In this document: piece after piece, positions 1-7,182 of the stretch | How positions within the stretch are numbered: the first letter of the stretch is position 1 | Layout of the letters: each line of letters starts with the position of its first letter | Assembly: GCA_910579485.1 (NCBI GenBank) | Contig: CAJTVO010000099.1 | Location: forward strand, 245-13,024 | Direction: 5' to 3' | Length of the DNA: 12,780 nt | Source: an uncultured Oscillospiraceae bacterium | Lineage (GTDB): Bacteria; Bacillota; Clostridia; Oscillospirales; Oscillospiraceae | Notes under the pieces: model-generated | Databases searched by the model: none | The model's input: only the letters and a program-made list of their open reading frames with translations | What the model was told of the DNA's origin: nothing | Program-made: the position numbers and the translations under genes

Positions 1-2492
1 GAGAGGGTGGTGGACGCCTGGCCTACCTTGATATACCCCAGCCCCACGTCGCACAGGGTCTCCATCTTCACCGCGATCTTGGGCAGGGGCTTGAAGAACT
101 CCCGGGCCTCCTCGGCGGTCATCTCCAGCACCTCGTAAATATTCTTCCCCTTATAGCGCACCTCCAGGGTCTCCCGGTTGTACCGCTTTCCCTTGCAGAC
201 CTCGCAGGGGACGTAGATGTCCGGCAGGAAGTGCATCTCGATCTTCAGCAGCCCGTCCCCGGAGCAGGCCTCGCACCGCCCGCCCCGGACGTTGAAGCTG
301 AACCGCCCGGAGTTATACCCCCGGGCCTTGGCCTCCGGGGTGGAGGCGAACAGCTCCCGGATGTCGTTGAACACGCCGGTATAGGTGGCGGGGTTGGACC
401 GGGGAGTCCGCCCGATGGGGCTCTGGTCGATGTTGATGACCTTGTCCAGGTACTCCTCCCCCTCGAGGGCCGTGTGCTTTCCCGGGCGGCACTTCATCCG
501 GTTCAGATCGGCCCCCAGCCGCTTGAATAAAATTTCATTCACCAGCGAGGACTTTCCCGATCCGGACACCCCGGTAACGCAGGTCAGCGTCCCCAGAGGG
601 ATGTCCACATCGATGCCCCGCAGGTTGTTCTCCGCCGCCCCCCGGACGGTGAGCAGCTTCCCGCCGCCCCGCCGCCGCGTCTCCGGGACGGCGATATACC
701 GCTTCCCGCTGAGGTACTGCCCCGTCAGGGACGCCGGGTCGGCGGCTACCTCCTCCGGCGTGCCGGCGGCGATGATCCGCCCCCCGTGGACCCCCGCGCC
801 GGGGCCCACGTCGATGATATAGTCGGCGGCGCGCATGGTGTCCTCGTCGTGCTCCACCACGATGAGGGTGTTGCCCAGGTCCCGCAGCTTCCGCAGGGTC
901 TCCAGCAGCTTGTCGTTGTCCCGCTGGTGGAGCCCGATGGAGGGCTCGTCCAGGATATACAGCACCCCCATGAGGCTGGACCCGATCTGGGTGGCCAGCC
1001 TGATCCGCTGGCTCTCACCGCCGGAGAGGGTGGCGGCGGACCGGCTGAGGGTGAGGTACTGCAGTCCCACGCTCTGCAGGAACCCCAGCCGGGAGCGGAT
1101 CTCCTTCAATATCTGGTCCGCGATCATGGTCTGGGTTCTGGTGAGGGTCAGTCCCTCCATGAACCGCAGGGCCTCGGACACCGGCAGGGTGGTAAAGTCG
1201 TGGATACTGCTCCCCCCCACGGTGACGGCCAGGCTCTCCATTTTCAGCCGCCTGCCCTTGCACACCGGGCAGGGGCACTGGCTCATGACCTCCTCCAGCT
1301 CCCGGCGGGAGGCCTCGGACTGGGTGTCCCGGTAGCGGCGCTCGACATTGTTGCAGATGCCCTCGAAGGGCTGGTGCAGCGTCCCCTTCCCCCGGGGCTG
1401 GTCGTAGTGCAGCTCCAGGTTCTCCCCCTTGGTGCCGTAGAGGATGATCTCCCGGACCTCCTTGGCCAGGTTCTTCCAGGGGGTGGTGAGCTTGAATTTG
1501 TATTTCTTCGCCAGGGCGTCGAAGTACATCCGGCTGATGCCGTCCCCCCGGATGTTGTTCCACCCGGAGCACTGGATCGCGCCCTCCAGGATGGCCTTGT
1601 CCGGGTCGGGGATGATGAGGTCCGGGTCCACCTTCAGCTGGCTGCCCAGTCCGGTACAGGCGGGGCAGGCCCCGAAGGGGTTGTTGAAGGAGAACATCCT
1701 GGGGGCCAGCTCCTCGATGGACACGCCGCAGTCCTCGCAGGCGTAGTTCTGGGAGAACAGCAGGTCCCGCTCCTCCTGGAGCACGTTGGCGATGACGATG
1801 CCTCCCGCCAGATTGGAGGCGGTCTCCACGCTGTCCGTCAGCCGCTGGCGGATGTCCGGCCGGACGATCAGCCGGTCTACCACGATCTCGATATTGTGCT
1901 TTTTGTTCTTGTCCAGCTTGATCTCCTCGGTGAGCTCGTACAGCGAGCCGTCCACCCGCGCCCGGACATAGCCGGACTTCCGGGCGTCCTCGAAGACCTT
2001 GGCGTACTCGCCCTTCCGCGCCCGGACCACCGGGGCCAGAATTTGAATCCGCGCCCCCTCGGGGAGCTCCAGGATCTGGTCGATGATCTGGTCGATGGTC
2101 TGCTGGCGGATCTCCTTGCCGCAGACGGGGCAGTGTGGTGTGCCCACCCGGGCCCAGAGGAGACGGAGGTAGTCGTAGATCTCCGTCACCGTGCCCACGG
2201 TGGAGCGGGGGTTCTTGCTGGTGGTCTTCTGATCGATGGAGATGGCGGGGGAAAGTCCGTCGATATAGTCCACGTCCGGCTTCTCCATCTGGCCCAGGAA
2301 CATCCGGGCATAGGAGGAGAGGGACTCCACGTACCGCCGCTGTCCCTCGGCGTAGATGGTGTCGAAGGCCAGGGAGGATTTCCCGGACCCGGAAAGGCCG
2401 GTCACCACCACCAGCTTGTCCCGGGGGATCTCCACGTCCACATTTTTCAGGTTGTTCTCTCGCGCGCCCTTGATATAAATTTTATCCTGCAT
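1..2492 (-). CDS. uvrA: UvrA, excinuclease ABC subunit A (3' end cut off by window edge)
   Basis: UvrA is the ATP-dependent damage sensor of nucleotide excision repair; it forms a dimer that loads UvrB onto damaged DNA. About 830 of the usual ~940 residues are present. Visible in order: Walker A of the first ATPase (GLSGSGKS, residues 32-39), a first zinc module with CEDC at 252-255 and CPAC shortly after, the first ABC signature LSGGESQR followed by ILDEPSIGLHQRD, the second Walker A (GVSGSGKSS, about residue 640), and the second zinc module (CEAC about 737, CEVC about 760). The visible protein stops at QASTTLS, directly before the second ABC signature, so the last Walker B and C-terminus lie outside the window. 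The ATG at 2492 is preceded by AGGAGA at good spacing and gives the canonical N-terminus. It lies downstream of the M28 gene on the same strand, with its own candidate promoter. Confidence 0.98.
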   Translation of the reverse strand, partial: MQDKIYIKGARENNLKNVDVEIPRDKLVVVTGLSGSGKSSLAFDTIYAEGQRRYVESLSSYARMFLGQMEKPDVDYIDGLSPAISIDQKTTSKNPRSTVGTVTEIYDYLRLLWARVGTPHCPVCGKEIRQQTIDQIIDQILELPEGARIQILAPVVRARKGEYAKVFEDARKSGYVRARVDGSLYELTEEIKLDKNKKHNIEIVVDRLIVRPDIRQRLTDSVETASNLAGGIVIANVLQEERDLLFSQNYACEDCGVSIEELAPRMFSFNNPFGACPACTGLGSQLKVDPDLIIPDPDKAILEGAIQCSGWNNIRGDGISRMYFDALAKKYKFKLTTPWKNLAKEVREIILYGTKGENLELHYDQPRGKGTLHQPFEGICNNVERRYRDTQSEASRRELEEVMSQCPCPVCKGRRLKMESLAVTVGGSSIHDFTTLPVSEALRFMEGLTLTRTQTMIADQILKEIRSRLGFLQSVGLQYLTLSRSAATLSGGESQRIRLATQIGSSLMGVLYILDEPSIGLHQRDNDKLLETLRKLRDLGNTLIVVEHDEDTMRAADYIIDVGPGAGVHGGRIIAAGTPEEVAADPASLTGQYLSGKRYIAVPETRRRGGGKLLTVRGAAENNLRGIDVDIPLGTLTCVTGVSGSGKSSLVNEILFKRLGADLNRMKCRPGKHTALEGEEYLDKVINIDQSPIGRTPRSNPATYTGVFNDIRELFASTPEAKARGYNSGRFSFNVRGGRCEACSGDGLLKIEMHFLPDIYVPCEVCKGKRYNRETLEVRYKGKNIYEVLEMTAEEAREFFKPLPKIAVKMETLCDVGLGYIKVGQASTTL

Positions 2493-2542
2493 GGGTGTCG
2501 TCTCCTGTTTGCGTTAGAGTAGCCTTCCGCACGGCTATCATA

Positions 2543-2571
2543 AGAATAAACGAACAAATTTTCTGTGTCAA
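2543..2571 (-). promoter_or_regulatory. Candidate sigma-A promoter of uvrA
   Basis: On the minus strand TTGACA (2566-2571) is followed after 17 bases by TATTCT (2543-2548), a perfect -35 and a 4/6 -10. The -35 overlaps the stop codon of the peptidase gene, so uvrA can be transcribed independently of the upstream insert. A TATGAT just downstream could serve as an alternative -10 but with poor spacing. Inferred from consensus only. Confidence 0.6.
2552..2563 (-). promoter_or_regulatory. LexA/SOS-box-like site in the uvrA promoter
   Basis: The plus strand reads GAACAAATTTTC, which matches the Gram-positive LexA (DinR) core GAAC-N4-GTTC at 7 of 8 defined positions and is preceded by C as in CGAAC-N4-GTTCG. 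It lies between the -35 and -10 of the candidate uvrA promoter, where a repressor would block polymerase. uvrA is a classic SOS gene in Firmicutes. The one mismatch keeps this tentative. Confidence 0.5.
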
Positions 2572-3503
2572 GTCCTGATCTGAATTTTTTTCGCCAACCG
2601 CAGGGCGCCGTCCCGCAGGAGCTCGATGTTTTCCTCCTCGAACACGGTATCCCGAGCGGTATGTATCCTGTTCATATAATATCCGACGATCTTGTTCTGC
2701 TTCAGGGCGCAGACGCCCACGCCCCGCTTGAAGGATGCGTTGTCGCTGGGGTAGAATCCGAAGCTCCGGACCACCTCCGTCCGCTTTTCGCCCCGTCCCG
2801 CAAAGGCCTCCCCGATCTGCTCCAGGGCCGCCCCGTCCCTTTTCAGACGCTTGCCGGGGAAGAATTGGATGAAGTCCCCATCGGACACGCAGTCGAAATT
2901 GATGTTCAGCGTCTCCTTTTTTGCCTTTTTGTGCCTTTTCGTAAACGCGGCGGAGCCCAACATCCCCTTCTCCTCGTTGTCGAAGAACACGAAACAGACC
3001 TTCTCCCGGTCCTCCCGGGGCATGGCCAGCGCCGTCTCCAGCAGGGTGACGACGCCGCTGGTATTGTCGTTGGCGGTGTGCTTATTGGCGGGGCCAGTGA
3101 TGATCCACCAGACCATAAAGGCGCACAGCGCGTATGACACCGCCATCCCCACTTCCAGGGAGGCGTCCGTCAGGAAGAACACGGCCAGCTCGGCAGTAAA
3201 CACCACCAAGAAAAAAATCAGCAGGAACAGCATCTGATAACAGATATAAAAGAACAGATTCCTGGGGGTGATAAAATTGGGGATGGGCAGCACGGCGCAG
3301 GTGTCATAATGGGCGGAGAAGATGACCTTCGCCGTGTCCGGATCGCCCGCGACCACGTTTTTGGCGGTGAAGCCCTCTTCCACCTTGGGCACGCAGCCCG
3401 CGGCCTCCAGCTCCCCGCAGAGCCAGGCGCGGAAAGCCTCCTTTTGCTTTTTGGATTTCCGGACCTGGAAATCCTCCATAATTTTCATAGACTGCGGCAG
3501 CAT
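2568..3503 (-). CDS. M28-family zinc metallopeptidase with an internal membrane segment
   Basis: A 311-residue protein with the zinc-aminopeptidase signature of family M28: HYD (H65, D67), the bridging Asp in NDNTSG (D146), the catalytic and ligand pair in DNEEKG (E177, E178), an Asp in NFDCVSDGD (D204 or D208) and a late His in RIHTARD (H281). All expected ligands are present, so it is probably active as an exopeptidase. Unusually, about 80 residues between HYD and NDN hold two strongly hydrophobic stretches (roughly 82-111 and 117-137), predicted to be membrane helices inside the catalytic fold. There is no signal peptide. The ATG at 3503 has GGAGG 10 bases upstream and begins 2 bases after the stop of the XRE gene, so the two are probably translationally coupled. 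Substrate unknown. Its promoterless position after a regulator suggests one operon. Confidence 0.9.
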   Translation of the reverse strand: MLPQSMKIMEDFQVRKSKKQKEAFRAWLCGELEAAGCVPKVEEGFTAKNVVAGDPDTAKVIFSAHYDTCAVLPIPNFITPRNLFFYICYQMLFLLIFFLVVFTAELAVFFLTDASLEVGMAVSYALCAFMVWWIITGPANKHTANDNTSGVVTLLETALAMPREDREKVCFVFFDNEEKGMLGSAAFTKRHKKAKKETLNINFDCVSDGDFIQFFPGKRLKRDGAALEQIGEAFAGRGEKRTEVVRSFGFYPSDNASFKRGVGVCALKQNKIVGYYMNRIHTARDTVFEEENIELLRDGALRLAKKIQIRT

Positions 3504-3505
3504 CG

Positions 3506-3739
3506 TTACGTTTCCTCCGACCGTCCTAATAAATAATCTGTGGTCACGCCGAAATAATCCGCAAGGATCATTAAAGAAATGCAGGAAATATTGATTTCTC
3601 CATATTCAATTTTTTGGTAATGACTTGTCGTACAACCCAATAATTCCGCCATTTCAGATTGTTTCTTTTTCATGTCTCTGCGCAGTTTTTTTAATCTTTG
3701 TGCAAATTCCGCCATTTCAGGCTTTTTCTGATTATTCAT
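3506..3739 (-). CDS. XRE/Cro-CI family HTH transcriptional regulator
   Basis: A 77-residue single-domain DNA-binding protein. Residues ~12-70 form the classic HTH_3 fold: FAQRLKKLRRDMKKKQSEMA, then LLGCTTSHYQKIEYGE (recognition helix around SHYQKIE), then the closing helices LMILADYFGVTTDYLLGR. The ATG at 3739 is chosen because AGAGG lies 6 bases upstream; an in-frame ATG at 3757 would add six residues but lacks a ribosome site. The gene is AT-rich compared with uvrA and uvrB. It overlaps nothing, ends 2 bases before the M28 gene, and faces away from the small ORF at 3817. The shared spacer contains repeated operator-like motifs, so autoregulation and control of the divergent ORF are likely. 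Regulators of this size often belong to mobile elements or small stress modules; which is not decided here. Confidence 0.93.
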   Translation of the reverse strand: MNNQKKPEMAEFAQRLKKLRRDMKKKQSEMAELLGCTTSHYQKIEYGEINISCISLMILADYFGVTTDYLLGRSEET

Positions 3740-3748
3740 AAAAACCTC

Positions 3749-3777
3749 TTGACACATAGTAAAATTGGGTGTACACT
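3749..3777 (+). promoter_or_regulatory. Sigma-A promoter for the small divergent ORF
   Basis: TTGACA (3749-3754, perfect -35), a 17-base spacer and TACACT (3772-3777, 4/6 match) predict a start near 3784, followed by AGGAGG at 3803-3808 and the ATG at 3817. This complete signal set is the main reason to accept the small ORF as a gene. Confidence 0.7.
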
Positions 3778-3798
3778 AAACACATAGTCAAACTGTGT
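3752..3798. promoter_or_regulatory. Operator-like repeats in the XRE / small-ORF divergent region
   Basis: ACACATAGT occurs at 3752-3760 and again at 3780-3788, 28 bp apart in the same orientation, each followed by a related AAAnTG-type stretch. Each copy also opens a loose dyad (ACAC...GTGT), and the palindrome GTGTACAC sits between them at 3769-3776. One copy overlaps the plus-strand -35 and the other the predicted start point. This is a plausible binding array for the adjacent XRE protein. Inference from position and repetition. Confidence 0.55.
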
Positions 3799-3816
3799 AT
3801 TTAGGAGGACGACCTG

Positions 3817-4107
3817 ATGAAAAATATTTATCTTTGGCTCTACGAGTGTTATGCTGTGCCAAAATTGAAAGATCTCAATAAAGCGCACACAGAAATCACG
3901 GCAACATTTGCCGAGCGCGTAGGGCTGTCTCAAACAAACCGTTTGCGCCTGAACGATTTAACAGGCAATATGCGTTTGCAATGGGGCGCAGAAGTGTTTG
4001 CCCTAGGGGTCCGATTCGGTTTACGCATGAACGCACCGCGCACCCAACCTAGGGATTGCTCCTGGCTAACTTACTTCCTTCCGCAGCTCGATGATCCGGT
4101 CTCTTAG
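3817..4107 (+). CDS. Small hypothetical protein, 96 aa, divergent from the XRE regulator
   Basis: Not recognised with certainty. The first ~72 residues look like a real small helical protein (MKNIYLWLYECYAVP..., then ...GAEVFALGVRFGLRMN); the start motif and the closing FALGxRFGxR helix faintly recall short Clostridia proteins of the DUF6809 type, but this is weak. Support for expression is good: a TTGACA/TACACT promoter and AGGAGG 8 bases before the ATG. The last 13 residues (LTYFLPQLDDPVS) are simply the antisense reading of the uvrB C-terminus, with which the ORF overlaps tail to tail by 42 bases. That tail suggests the original 3' end was lost or never fixed when the cassette landed beside uvrB. 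Base composition is less GC-rich than the flanking repair genes. No membrane segment or known catalytic motif. Confidence 0.6.
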   Translation: MKNIYLWLYECYAVPKLKDLNKAHTEITATFAERVGLSQTNRLRLNDLTGNMRLQWGAEVFALGVRFGLRMNAPRTQPRDCSWLTYFLPQLDDPVS

Positions 4108-6033
4108 CACCGCCGCGTACTCGAATTCCATCATCTTCGCCGCTTCCTTCATCTGCTTCTCCAGCTTGGCGATCTCCTCCACGACCTCGGACTTGGTCAG
4201 CTTCTTGCCGGACTTCTTCTGAGCCTCCGTCTGGCTCTTGGACAGCTCCAATATCTCGCGGACGGACTTGATGACCGTCTTGGGCACGATCCCGTGGGCC
4301 TTATTGTAATCATCCTGTATCTTCCGCCGGCGCTCGGTCTCGTCCATGGCGGAGCGCATACTCCTCGTAATGGTATCCGCGTACAGGATGACCATGCCCT
4401 CCGCGTTCCGGGCCGCCCGGCCGATGGTCTGGATCAGACTGGTCTCGCTGCGGAGGAAGCCCTCCTTGTCCGCGTCCAGAATGGCGACCAGACTGACCTC
4501 CGGCATGTCCAGGCCCTCCCGCAGGAGGTTGATGCCCACCAACACGTCAAATTCTCCCAGCCGCAGGTCCCGGATCAGCTCCATCCGCTCGATGGTCTCC
4601 ACGTCGTGGTGCATATACCGCACCTTGATGCCCGCCTGCTGCAGGTATTGGGTCAGGTCCTCCGCCATCTTCTTGGTCAGGGTGGTCACCAGCACCCGCT
4701 CGTTCCGGGCGGACCGGGCGTTGATCTCGCCGATGAGGTCGTCGATCTGTCCCGCCACGGGCCGGACCTCCACCCTGGGGTCCAGCAGGCCCGTGGGCCG
4801 GATGACCTGTTCCACGATCTGGTCCGCCTGACTGCGCTCGTACTCCGCCGGGGTGGCGGAGACGAACACAGCCTGATGGAACCGCTCCTGGAACTCGTCG
4901 AATTTCAAGGGCCGGTTGTCGAAGGCGCAGGGCAGGCGGAAGCCGTATTCGATGAGGCTCTCCTTCCGGGCCCGGTCGCCGTTGAACATGGCCCGGACCT
5001 GGGGCAGGGTCACGTGGCTCTCGTCCACGAACAGCACGAAGTCGTCGGGGAAATAGTCGATCAGCGTCATGGGCGGGGACCCCACGGGCCGTCCGGAGAT
5101 GACCCGGCTGTAGTTCTCGATGCCGTTGCAGTATCCCAGCTCCCGCATCATCTCGATGTCGTAGGTGGTCCGCTGGCGGATGCGCTGGGCCTCCACCAGC
5201 TTTCCGTTCTCCGCAAGCCAGCGCTCCCGCTCGTCCAGCTCCCGCTCGATCTCCCCAAGGGCCCGCTCCATTTTCTCCTTGCTGACCACGTAGTGGCTGG
5301 CGGGCCAGACGGGGATATTGGTCAGCCGCCGGGTGATGCTCCCGGTAACGGGGTTGATCTCGCTGATCCGGTCGATCTCGTCCCCGAAAAACTCCACCCG
5401 CAGGGCGGAGTCCTTCCAGTAGGCGGGCCACAATTCCACGGTATCGCCCCGCACCCGGAACATGTTCCGCTCGAAGGCAATGTCGTTGCGCTCGTACCGG
5501 ATGTCCACCAGCCGGTGGAGCAGCGCGTCCCGGCCCATGTCGTCCCCCACCCGCAGGGAGACCATCATCTTCTCAAAATCGTCCGGCTCCCCCAGGCCGT
5601 AGATGCAGCTGACGGAGGACACCACGATCACGTCCCGCCGCTCCAGCAGGGAGGCGGTGGCGCTCAGACGCAGGCGGTCGATCTCCTCGTTGATGGAGGC
5701 GTCCTTTTCAATAAAGGTATCCGTGTGGGGGATATAGGCCTCCGGCTGGTAGTAGTCGTAGTAGGAGACGAAGTATTCCACCGCGTTGTTGGGGAAGAAC
5801 TCCTTGAACTCCTCGCACAGCTGGGCCGCCAGGGTCTTGTTATGGGCCAGCACCAGGGTCGGGCGCTGGACGGCCTCGATGACCTTGGCCATGGTGTAGG
5901 TCTTGCCGGAGCCGGTGACGCCCAGCAGGATCTGCTCCCGCAGGCCGTCCTCGATGCCCTGGGCCAGCTTGGCGATGGCCTGGGGCTGGTCGCCGGAGGG
6001 GGTGTATTCGGATACAACTTGAAAAGCGGGCAT
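4066..6033 (-). CDS. uvrB: UvrB, excinuclease ABC subunit B
   Basis: UvrB verifies the lesion in nucleotide excision repair and recruits UvrC for incision. The 655 residues are full length. Visible: N-terminal PSGDQPQAI, Walker A GVTGSGKT (38-45), the beta-hairpin region YYDYYQPEAYIP (91-102) that threads DNA, the Walker B-like DESH (337-340), helicase motif V/VI segments REGLDMPEV and QTIGRAARN (535-543), and a C-terminal UVR motif (about 618-652) that binds UvrC. The ATG at 6033 has a perfect AGGAGG with 5-base spacing. It lies 91 bases after radC on the same strand and is separated from uvrA by about 1.5 kb of unrelated genes, whereas the two are normally adjacent in Firmicutes. No clear LexA box or strong promoter could be recognised in front of it. 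Confidence 0.99.
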   Translation of the reverse strand: MPAFQVVSEYTPSGDQPQAIAKLAQGIEDGLREQILLGVTGSGKTYTMAKVIEAVQRPTLVLAHNKTLAAQLCEEFKEFFPNNAVEYFVSYYDYYQPEAYIPHTDTFIEKDASINEEIDRLRLSATASLLERRDVIVVSSVSCIYGLGEPDDFEKMMVSLRVGDDMGRDALLHRLVDIRYERNDIAFERNMFRVRGDTVELWPAYWKDSALRVEFFGDEIDRISEINPVTGSITRRLTNIPVWPASHYVVSKEKMERALGEIERELDERERWLAENGKLVEAQRIRQRTTYDIEMMRELGYCNGIENYSRVISGRPVGSPPMTLIDYFPDDFVLFVDESHVTLPQVRAMFNGDRARKESLIEYGFRLPCAFDNRPLKFDEFQERFHQAVFVSATPAEYERSQADQIVEQVIRPTGLLDPRVEVRPVAGQIDDLIGEINARSARNERVLVTTLTKKMAEDLTQYLQQAGIKVRYMHHDVETIERMELIRDLRLGEFDVLVGINLLREGLDMPEVSLVAILDADKEGFLRSETSLIQTIGRAARNAEGMVILYADTITRSMRSAMDETERRRKIQDDYNKAHGIVPKTVIKSVREILELSKSQTEAQKKSGKKLTKSEVVEEIAKLEKQMKEAAKMMEFEYAAVLRDRIIELRKEVS

Positions 6034-6095
6034 AGGTACCTCCTATATTTGCAGTATGTAAAGCCCTCCGCAGGCGCGAAATCAATTGCAACCGT

Positions 6096-6118
6096 TTTCC
6101 GGGGCCGCTCCCCGGGAA
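6096..6118. other. GC-rich hairpin between radC and uvrB
   Basis: CCGGGG (6099-6104) and CCCCGG (6110-6115) form a perfect 6-bp stem around a 5-base loop, extended by T/A pairs on the flanks. Neither strand has a U-run after the stem, so it is not a standard terminator; it may be a partial block or an mRNA-stability element between radC and uvrB. Confidence 0.35.
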
Positions 6119-6124
6119 GCGCGG

Positions 6125-6796
6125 CTACAGCAGGCCCGATTCCGCCATGGAGACGTAGTCGTTATCCGCCACGATCACATGGTCCACCAGGCGTACGCCC
6201 ATCGTCTCCAGCGCCTCCCGGACCATCCGGGTCGCCACCTTGTCGTCATGGGAGGGCAGGGCCACGCCGCTGGGATGGTTGTGGGCCAGCACCACCATCA
6301 CCGCCTTGGACCGCAGGGTGTTTTCCATGATCTGCCGGATATTGAGCCCCACGCTGCCCAGGTCTCCCTCGCCCAGCTTATAGAGGCCCTTCTTCTTACC
6401 CTTCCCATCCAGGCAGAGCTGATACATGACCTCGGAGGCGTGGACCATGAAGAGCCGCCGGAAAAACTCCCCGATCCGCTCCCGGGTATCCAGGATGACC
6501 TCGCAGTCCTCCCCGGACATGAGGACCCGCTGATACAGCGCGGGCGCCAGCCGGATCAATACCGCCGCCTTTTCCTTGATGTAGGGCACCTCCATCAGCT
6601 CCTCCGCCGGAGCGGACAGCACCGCCTGGAGGCTGCCGAACCGCTCGATGAGGGCGTGTGCGATGGGGTTGGTATCCCGCTGGGGGATGGCGTAATAGAG
6701 CAGCAGCTCCAGCAATTCATGGTCGGCGAAGGACTCCGCGCCGCACCGGAGGAACTGCTCCCGTTTTCTGTCTCTGTGACCGTCATGGACGCCCAT
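6125..6796 (-). CDS. radC: RadC family protein (JAMM/MPN metalloprotein)
   Basis: A 223-residue RadC-type protein. The N-terminal UPF0758/helix-hairpin-helix part (about 1-90, REQFLRCGAESFADHELLELLL...) precedes the MPN domain (about 100-223). The JAMM metal site is intact: E122, HNHPSG with H172 and H174, then PSHDD with D185, followed by DHVIVAD. Despite the historic name, a direct role in recombination repair has not been established for the family; the JAMM fold suggests a metal-dependent hydrolase. The ATG at 6796 is preceded by GGAGGAGGG at 6-7 bases and behind it lies a well-formed promoter. It is followed by uvrB on the same strand, which gives a repair-gene context but no proven co-transcription. 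Confidence 0.95.
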   Translation of the reverse strand: MGVHDGHRDRKREQFLRCGAESFADHELLELLLYYAIPQRDTNPIAHALIERFGSLQAVLSAPAEELMEVPYIKEKAAVLIRLAPALYQRVLMSGEDCEVILDTRERIGEFFRRLFMVHASEVMYQLCLDGKGKKKGLYKLGEGDLGSVGLNIRQIMENTLRSKAVMVVLAHNHPSGVALPSHDDKVATRMVREALETMGVRLVDHVIVADNDYVSMAESGLL

Positions 6797-6814
6797 TGGC
6801 TACCCTCCTCCTTC

Positions 6815-6836
6815 CCGCCGGACGGCGGTCCGGCGG
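6815..6836 (-). promoter_or_regulatory. Hairpin in the radC 5' leader
   Basis: CCGCCGGAC (6815-6823) and GTCCGGCGG (6828-6836) form a perfect 9-bp stem with a 4-base loop. It sits between the predicted transcription start and the ribosome site of radC, ending right next to the purine-rich Shine-Dalgarno. It could limit initiation or protect the mRNA 5' end. No T-run follows it. Confidence 0.45.
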
Positions 6837-6852
6837 AAACCCTTTTCCCGTT

Positions 6853-6881
6853 ATTGTACCACACAAACAGATGTTTCACAA
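6853..6881 (-). promoter_or_regulatory. Sigma-A promoter of radC
   Basis: On the minus strand TTGTGA (6876-6881), 17 bases, then TACAAT (6853-6858): 4/6 at -35 and 5/6 at -10 with ideal spacing. The predicted start near 6846 leaves a leader of about 50 bases that holds the hairpin and ribosome site. Confidence 0.7.
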
Positions 6882-6921
6882 GAGTATTTTTAAAATTCTC
6901 ATCATTTTTTCAACACGGGAA

Positions 6922-6953
6922 GGACCCCGGCCGCCTGTACGCGGCCGGGGTCC
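6922..6953 (-). terminator. Strong hairpin terminator after the 56-aa gene
   Basis: GGACCCCGGCCGC (6922-6934) pairs perfectly over 13 bp with its partner at 6941-6953 around a 6-base loop. It begins 15 bases after the stop of the small minus-strand gene. The downstream tract on the minus strand (TTCCCGTGTTG) is only weakly U-rich, so efficiency is uncertain, but the position fits and it separates this gene from the radC promoter. Confidence 0.65.
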
Positions 6954-6968
6954 CTGCTGGTCTCCGAC

Positions 6969-7139
6969 TTATCGGTTCATGGTCTCCTTCACCGAGGCCG
7001 CCGCGGCGTCCACGGCGTCGGTCGCCGTCTGCATCGCCTTGCCTGCGGCGGTCTTCTTCACGGTGTTGGTGTGCAGCGCCATGTCAGCGGCGGCGCCGGC
7101 AGCCGCGCCCAGCAGCATACCCTTCAAAAAGCCTTTCAT
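6969..7139 (-). CDS. Small YtxH-like, Gly/Ala-rich membrane-associated protein (56 aa)
   Basis: A 56-residue protein, MKGFLKGMLLGAAAGAAADMA... followed by an amphipathic Ala/Thr/Lys helix ending KETMNR. The first ~20 residues form a glycine-zipper-like hydrophobic helix, as in small YtxH-type envelope or stress proteins, so it is probably membrane-associated. Function unknown. The reading frame stays open further upstream to 7337, but the ATG at 7139 is chosen because GGAGGAG lies 7 bases before it and because the extra upstream residues are compositionally unlike a protein start and run into the anti-sigma gene. A long terminator hairpin follows it. Confidence 0.8.
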   Translation of the reverse strand: MKGFLKGMLLGAAAGAAADMALHTNTVKKTAAGKAMQTATDAVDAAAASVKETMNR

Positions 7140-7182
7140 CCGTCCACTCCTCCTCTCGATCCTGTCCCTGAGAACTCTACGG

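Noticed and set aside
786..2522. Plus-strand ORF of 578 codons
   Set aside because: It is exactly antisense to uvrA, has low-complexity Gly/Leu/Val/His-rich composition typical of a GC-rich shadow frame, and lacks a ribosome site.
3740..3757. Longer start of the XRE regulator (MCQEVF...)
   Set aside because: No Shine-Dalgarno before 3757, and the ATG at 3739 has one with good spacing; the longer form would also translate through the ribosome site.
4294..6330. Plus-strand ORF of 678 codons
   Set aside because: Antisense to uvrB and part of radC; composition is that of a shadow frame and no domain is visible.
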